From Anaerohalosphaeraceae bacterium (GTDB lineage: Bacteria; Planctomycetota; Phycisphaerae; Sedimentisphaerales; Anaerohalosphaeraceae): a stretch of 64,000 bases of DNA. The position numbers and the translations under genes were made by a program. The notes beneath the pieces are model-generated. The model did not search any database. It was given only the letters and a program-made list of their open reading frames with translations, and was not told where the DNA came from. Within the stretch, counting starts at the first letter, position 1. Each line of letters begins with the position of its first letter. Positions 59,703 through 64,000 of the stretch are shown piece by piece. The stretch is from assembly GCA_035378985.1 (NCBI GenBank), contig DAOSUR010000008.1:75107-139106 (forward strand), written 5' to 3'.

Positions 59703-59959
59703 TCTCCCTCGTTGGGGAAAGTTGGCTGTTTTCAATATTAAAAAAGGCAAAATCAGCAAAAAAACGACGATTTCTCTTATGTTTTCAGGCCTGACAGCCG
59801 ACATAAGGAAAAGCGGAGAATATGCGCAAATAAGGCAATTTTTTTTTCAAAAAACGCCGCGGGCTTCCAACATTTTGTATAGTTTGTTTGAGAAGTCTTC
59901 GGTAAAATGGCAAGGTAAACAATCTGCGCCCAGCCGAAGCAGTAACGGGGAGAAGAATT

Positions 59960-60292
59960 ATGAAACCTATCCCATTTTTGATTTTGGCTGTCGCAGGGAT
60001 CGCACTGATAGGCAGCGGATGCGGAACGTCGGATTTCCGCGCCCAATGGGCTCAAGACCGCTGCGAGCGGGTCCTGGCTCAGGCGCGTCTGGAGGCCGTA
60101 CAGGAACTGATGGCCGCCGGACAAACCGAACAGGCCCAGCAAGTCCTCTCACGCTATCTTCCGGAAGCGGCCCTTCCCATCAGCAGTACACCTCTGATGG
60201 CCGCAGAGGATGACGGGAAAGAGGAGGTTCCCTCCCAATACGCCCGTCTGAACCTCGAAAGCGAACTGGAAGCGCAAAATCAGACCTGGTAA
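59960..60292 (+). CDS. Small lipoprotein of unknown function
   Basis: The 110-residue protein has a lipoprotein signal (ILAVAGIALIGSGC, cysteine at about 21) and a helical, Gln/Ala-rich body (RCERVLAQARLEAVQELMAA) that may form one coiled coil. GGGGAGAAG precedes the ATG. A terminator follows at 60352. No family is recognised. Confidence 0.65.
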   Translation: MKPIPFLILAVAGIALIGSGCGTSDFRAQWAQDRCERVLAQARLEAVQELMAAGQTEQAQQVLSRYLPEAALPISSTPLMAAEDDGKEEVPSQYARLNLESELEAQNQTW

Positions 60293-60351
60293 TGGTCTGA
60301 TGGAGCGGGCGACCCTTACGGCACACAAAACGGTTTAAGCAAACCGGTGCA

Positions 60352-60387
60352 GGATTTCCCGGCAGAAGGGGAATCCTTATTTTTTTG
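60352..60387 (+). terminator. Terminator after the small lipoprotein gene
   Basis: GGATTTCCC and GGGGAATCC (60352-60360 with 60368-60376, one T-G wobble) form a nine-pair stem and a seven-base loop, followed by TTATTTTTTT. Confidence 0.7.
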
Positions 60388-60496
60388 CGCTCCATCGAAA
60401 TCCCTGCCGAAATCGGAAATCCCCTTTTCAAACGAGCGGTCTTATGGTTCATTATCTGAATGAAGGAAAAACTTCGGATGATGGAAAGGAACGGGA

Positions 60497-60910
60497 ATGA
60501 GCGGGAGCAAATTCTTTTTTGGAGTATTTGGAGTATTGAGCACGCTTTTGCTGGCCGCAGGCTGCGAAATGGTCGGGCAGCCCAAGAAACTGACCGCCGG
60601 TCCGCAGGTAGCTCACTGTGTCTTTTTTACGCTGCACAATAACTCCATTTATGCCAAACAGCAGCTGGTCCGGGATGCCTATGCCTGGCTGCGCAGCCAC
60701 GAGGGGGTGGTGTATTTTGCGGCGGGCGAGCGGGCGGTCCAGATGCAGCGTCCGGTGAATGATACGACCTTTGATGTGAGCGTGCTGATTGTCTTTGACA
60801 GCGTCGCCGCATACGACGCCTACCAAACCTCCAAAAAGCACCTCGAATTCATCCAGCGGAACGAGGCCAACTGGAAACAGGTCCGAGTGTTCGATTCCCT
60901 GATTCAGTAA
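60497..60910 (+). CDS. Dabb-domain lipoprotein
   Basis: The 137-residue protein has a lipoprotein signal (FGVLSTLLLAAGC) and one Dabb (stress-responsive alpha/beta barrel) domain at about 38-130: VAHCVFFTLHN, then TTFDVSVLIVFDSVAAYDAY and the C-terminal basic segment. Dabb proteins are usually cytoplasmic; a lipid-anchored form is less common. Their ligands are mostly unknown. AAAGGAAC precedes the ATG. It may be cotranscribed with the following PqaA-like gene, 84 bases away. Confidence 0.8.
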   Translation: MSGSKFFFGVFGVLSTLLLAAGCEMVGQPKKLTAGPQVAHCVFFTLHNNSIYAKQQLVRDAYAWLRSHEGVVYFAAGERAVQMQRPVNDTTFDVSVLIVFDSVAAYDAYQTSKKHLEFIQRNEANWKQVRVFDSLIQ

Positions 60911-60994
60911 GCAGCTTCCTCCGGAAGCGGAAGGACTTGCTTTTGTGGGCGATGAATGCTATGCTGAATACAGTTTTTTCGAGGAGGACAGGAG

Positions 60995-62542
60995 ATGAAA
61001 AGTCGATATTTTGGGGCGGGTTTTTTCTTATTGGTGTTGTCTGCACTCGTTTCTGCAACGGCCCTGGATGATTATGTAGCGATGCCGGATGCGGCATATT
61101 CCTGGACTCAGGTCGGCAGCGGGTCCTATGATTCCGCCACCTTCACAACCGCTTTTACTCTTCGCCTGAATTCTCAGCAGTGGCGCAGCAGCACCGAAGT
61201 CGAACCCAGCCAGGTTCTCTGGAAACACTGGGTTACGGTGATTATTCCTTCTTCAGCTCTGGGGCCTACCCGTTCGACCGCCCTGCTTTTGATTAACGGC
61301 GGCAGCACGAATGACCCCGCCCCGGCCGCGGACAGCCAGATGCGGCTGCTCTCGGCGGCCACCCGTTCCCTGATTGTAACCCTCACGGCTGTGCCCAATC
61401 AGCCCATCCGGTTCCTGGATGAGTCCTTCTCCCGCAGCGAGGATGAGATTATCGCCTATACGTGGGATAAGTTCCTTAACGGCGGCGATGCGTTCTGGCC
61501 CGCCCAGCTGCCGATGGTCAAATCGGTCAAGGCCTGTATGGATGCCGTGCAGGCCTTCGCGGCCTCGCAGGCCAAAACCGTCAACTCGTTCGTGCTCACA
61601 GGCGGGTCCAAACGCGGCTGGACGGCCTGGCTGACGGCGGCCGTGGACAGCCGTGTCATCGCCGCTGCTCCGATTGTCATCGACCTGCTGAATATGGAGC
61701 GCTCCTTTGCTCATCACTGGGCCTGCTATGGGTTTTGGGCCCCCTCGCTGGCTCCCTACCAGCAAAAAACGATTTTTGACCGGTTTGACTTGCCCCGAAC
61801 GGCCGAACTGCTGGAGATTGTGGACCCCTACCGGTACCGCAGCCGCCTGACCCTGCCCAAATACATTATCACCGCCTCCGGCGACGACTTTTTCGTGAGC
61901 GACTCGGCCCAGTTTTACATCCGCCAGCTGTCCGGAGAAACCCTCCTGCGAACCGTGCCGAATACCAATCATTATCTGGACGGCGCCTACAGCAGCGTTT
62001 TTGCCGGGCTGGTCCCCTTCTATGACGCAGTGCTGAACGGGGCCGCCCGCCCGAGCTTCAGCTGGACCGTCCAGCCGGACGGAACGACAATTGTCCAGAC
62101 TTCGACGACGCCTTCAGCGGTCAAACTCTGGCAGATTACCAACCCGACGGCGCGGGATTTTCGGCGGCTGACGACCGGCCCTAACTGGACGTCCACCGCC
62201 CTAACGGACCAGGGCGGCGGAGTGTATATCGGGCAGGTGCCTGTTCCGCCGCAGGGCTGGACGGCCTACTTTGTCGAACTGACCTTCCCCGGCAGGACCG
62301 TCGGCGGCATTTCCTATCCGTATCTGTTCACCACCGAAATGGTCGTGGTCCCGGAAATCCGACCGTTTGAGACTGACTTCAGCCGAGACCGAAGCACGAA
62401 CCTTTCGGATTTGGTCATCTTCAGCGAACACTGGCTGACGGGCAATCCGTACCGGGATCTCTTCCCGCGGCGCGGCGGCGACGGAGTGGTGAATCTGAAT
62501 GACCTGGCTCTGTTCGGAAGCCACTGGCTTGAGACCTTCTGA
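60995..62542 (+). CDS. Secreted PqaA-like alpha/beta hydrolase with dockerin-like C-terminus
   Basis: The 515-residue protein has a signal peptide and the PF10142 (PhoPQ-activated pathogenicity-related protein, PqaA-type) domain. The nucleophile motif is VLTGGSKRGWTAWL, YIITASGDDFF holds the acid and VPNTNHYLDG the histidine. The last 80 residues contain two dockerin-like repeats (RSTNLSDLVIFSEHWL and GVVNLNDLALFGSHWL). It is likely an exported esterase/peptidase-like hydrolase whose substrate is unknown. GAGGAGG precedes the ATG. The C-terminal repeats tie it to the GH76- and GH51-like enzymes. Confidence 0.85.
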   Translation: MKSRYFGAGFFLLVLSALVSATALDDYVAMPDAAYSWTQVGSGSYDSATFTTAFTLRLNSQQWRSSTEVEPSQVLWKHWVTVIIPSSALGPTRSTALLLINGGSTNDPAPAADSQMRLLSAATRSLIVTLTAVPNQPIRFLDESFSRSEDEIIAYTWDKFLNGGDAFWPAQLPMVKSVKACMDAVQAFAASQAKTVNSFVLTGGSKRGWTAWLTAAVDSRVIAAAPIVIDLLNMERSFAHHWACYGFWAPSLAPYQQKTIFDRFDLPRTAELLEIVDPYRYRSRLTLPKYIITASGDDFFVSDSAQFYIRQLSGETLLRTVPNTNHYLDGAYSSVFAGLVPFYDAVLNGAARPSFSWTVQPDGTTIVQTSTTPSAVKLWQITNPTARDFRRLTTGPNWTSTALTDQGGGVYIGQVPVPPQGWTAYFVELTFPGRTVGGISYPYLFTTEMVVVPEIRPFETDFSRDRSTNLSDLVIFSEHWLTGNPYRDLFPRRGGDGVVNLNDLALFGSHWLETF

Positions 62543-62632
62543 CCGGCCATTCGGCAGAATGCCGCGTAAAATAGTTGCACAAACGTTTCGTCCGGGGTAT
62601 TTTTGCTTTTTTCAAAAGACAAGGACTCGTCG

Positions 62633-63697
62633 ATGGCGAAAAAAACCCGCAGACGTTCGGAAAAAGCCGGCCTGCCGCCGGGGACGCTCATGCATACCGG
62701 AGAGCGGCCGCCGGAAGCAACCGTTATCACAGTCTTTGAATACGGGCCGGATTTCTATGAGGAGCGAAAGCCGGTTCGCCTGGAGGAGTGCTTTAAGCCC
62801 CAGCCCCTGCAAACCGTCCGCTGGATAAACATTGACGGGCTGGCGGATATCAGCGTCATTGAAGGCATCGGGCGTCAGTTCGGGGTTTATCCGCTGATTC
62901 TGGAGGATATTTTAAGCACCGGCCAACGTCCCAAATGCGATGACAGCACGTCCCATCTGTTCGTCGTGTTTCGGATGCTGCAATATATGGATGCCACCGA
63001 GACGATTCAGTCGGAACAGGTGAGCATCCTGCTGGGGCCCGGTTATGTCGTCTCTTTTCAGGAAAGCGTGGGGGATGTTTTTGACCCCATTCGGGAGCAA
63101 ATTCGTACCGGACGGGGACGCGTGCGGAACACCAAGGCGGATTATCTGGTCTATCGGCTGATGGACGCCGTCGTGGACGGGTATTTTCTGATTCTGGAAA
63201 AACTGGGCGAGCGGGTCGAGGCCCTCGAGCAGGAAGTGATAAAAGAACCGTCGGAGGAAACGCTCAACCGGATTTATGCCCTGAAACGGGAACTGATTTA
63301 TCTGCGCAAATCGGTCTGGCCGCTTCGGGAGGTCATCAGCCAGATCGAAAAAACCGCCAGCCCGCTGATTACGGATACGACGGAACCGTATTTTCGCGAC
63401 GTCTATGACCATACGATTCAGGTAATGGATTCGGTGGATACCTTCCGCGATACGGTGTCGGGGCTTCTGGATATTTACCTGACCAGCATCAGCAATCGGC
63501 TGAATGCGATTATGAAAGTGCTGACGATTATCACCACGATTTTCATTCCCTTATCTTTTATTGCCAGCATTTACGGGATGAATTTTCGGTATATGCCGGA
63601 ACTGGAATGGCGCTGGGGGTATCCAACCGTACTGGGGGCGATGGGGACAATCTTTTTAGGAATGCTGTACTTCTTTAAGAAAAACAAATGGCTGTAG
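62633..63697 (+). CDS. corA: Magnesium/cobalt transporter CorA
   Basis: The 354-residue protein has the long cytoplasmic funnel (WINIDGLADISVIEGIGRQF, then HLFVVFRMLQYMD) and two C-terminal spans. The YGMNF signature ends the first span (IYGMNFRYMPELEW), and the second span is GAMGTIFLGMLYFF. CorA forms pentameric channels for Mg2+, Co2+ and Ni2+. The ATG at 62633 has AAGGA seven bases before it. It precedes the DUF2179-type gene by 19 bases, so they probably share a transcript. Confidence 0.94.
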   Translation: MAKKTRRRSEKAGLPPGTLMHTGERPPEATVITVFEYGPDFYEERKPVRLEECFKPQPLQTVRWINIDGLADISVIEGIGRQFGVYPLILEDILSTGQRPKCDDSTSHLFVVFRMLQYMDATETIQSEQVSILLGPGYVVSFQESVGDVFDPIREQIRTGRGRVRNTKADYLVYRLMDAVVDGYFLILEKLGERVEALEQEVIKEPSEETLNRIYALKRELIYLRKSVWPLREVISQIEKTASPLITDTTEPYFRDVYDHTIQVMDSVDTFRDTVSGLLDIYLTSISNRLNAIMKVLTIITTIFIPLSFIASIYGMNFRYMPELEWRWGYPTVLGAMGTIFLGMLYFFKKNKWL

Positions 63698-63716
63698 CCG
63701 TTCGTAAAGAGGCAAA

Positions 63717-64000
63717 ATGACTGAGAGCTGGATGAATTCGTTCTGGTTTGCCTGGATTGTGCTTCCGCTTCTGATTTTTATTGCCCGCATTGCGGATGTG
63801 ACAATTGGAACGATTCGTCTGATTTTTGTCGCCCGCGGGATGAAGATTCTGGCACCGCTGGCGGGCTTCTTTGAGGTGCTCATCTGGCTGGTAGTCATCG
63901 GGCAGATTATGCGGCATCTGGCCAATCCGCTTTGCTATATTGCCTATGCCGCCGGATTTGCCGCCGGCAATTATATCGGAATGATGCTCGTGGACCGCCT
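63717..64000 (+). CDS. DUF2179/UPF0316-type membrane protein, truncated by window end
   Basis: The 94 codons seen begin MTESWMNSFWFAWIVLPLLI and continue with ARIADVTIGTIRLIFVARGM, then FFEVLIWLVVIGQIM, HLANPLCYIAYAAGFAAGNY and IGMMLVDRL, the UPF0316/DUF5698 membrane domain (about three spans). Full proteins have a cytoplasmic DUF2179 domain after it, cut off here. GAGG lies just before the ATG. Function in the family is unclear. Confidence 0.85.
   Translation, partial: MTESWMNSFWFAWIVLPLLIFIARIADVTIGTIRLIFVARGMKILAPLAGFFEVLIWLVVIGQIMRHLANPLCYIAYAAGFAAGNYIGMMLVDR

Noticed and set aside
58386..59804. Minus-strand open frame of 472 codons
   Set aside because: It mirrors the kinase gene, and the plus-strand kinase motifs leave no doubt about the coding strand.

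Overview
The window looks like chromosomal DNA of an anaerobic, polysaccharide-degrading planctomycete, probably class Phycisphaerae (Sedimentisphaerales-like). This is an inference from three features. Secreted enzymes end in paired dockerin-like repeats of the type D-x-N-x-D-x-x-V-N-L-x-D-L-x-x-(8)-W-L. Two secreted proteins carry PEP-CTERM tails. The window is rich in carbohydrate-active enzymes and Fe-S proteins and shows no respiratory chain genes. I found no rRNA, tRNA, CRISPR array, transposase or phage structural gene.

Layout. 0-9 kb (minus): the 5' part of hisC, a large secreted GH76-type enzyme with three LamG-like domains, and a gap-pgk-rpe-accD run linking lower glycolysis to pentose phosphate and fatty-acid synthesis. 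9-16 kb (mostly minus): tilS, a lipoprotein of the endonuclease/exonuclease/phosphatase fold, a TPR-like lipoprotein, ispD, a corrinoid adenosyltransferase, a PilZ protein and murD, then a plus-strand thioesterase. 16.4-17.1 kb: a unit with its own promoter and terminator but no convincing gene. 17-27 kb: an MBL-fold hydrolase, an ACT protein, DAHP synthase, a LacI-type regulator with tandem palindromes upstream, a PEP-CTERM protein, an agmatine-deiminase-like protein, a LOG-family protein, a radical SAM protein, ApbE, and an isolated 31-codon gene with its own promoter and terminator. 27-33.5 kb: a parvulin-type lipoprotein, a GH127 enzyme, two poorly known proteins and a dicarboxylate-type symporter.

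33.5-38.5 kb (minus): a tight seven-gene operon of Mrp/MinD-type P-loop ATPases with ferredoxin inserts, NifX-like domains, DUF5320, DUF134 and DUF89. This looks like an anaerobic Fe-S or metallocofactor handling module. 38.6-45 kb (minus): a serpin, two DUF4139 paralogues and a membrane protein in one operon, preceded by an MFS transporter, with a Pmp3-type peptide on plus. 45-53 kb (plus): a hydrolase locus (PEP-CTERM protein, GH51-like, GH43, GH29) that would act on arabinose-, xylose- and fucose-containing plant polysaccharide.

53-57 kb: a helix-turn-helix protein, an ABC-type ATPase and a GNAT acetyltransferase (the last two resemble separated halves of the fused protein known as COG2401), interleaved with one of three paralogous four-cysteine small proteins (the others lie at 46.1 and 53.0 kb). 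57-64 kb (plus): a triple-PAS histidine kinase, two small lipoproteins, a PqaA-like secreted hydrolase, CorA and the start of a DUF2179-type membrane protein.

The strongest candidates for undescribed biology are the HTH/ABC/GNAT set with its divergent four-cysteine gene, the four-cysteine paralogue family itself, the orphan transcription unit at 16.5-17.1 kb and the 31-residue gene at 26.9 kb.
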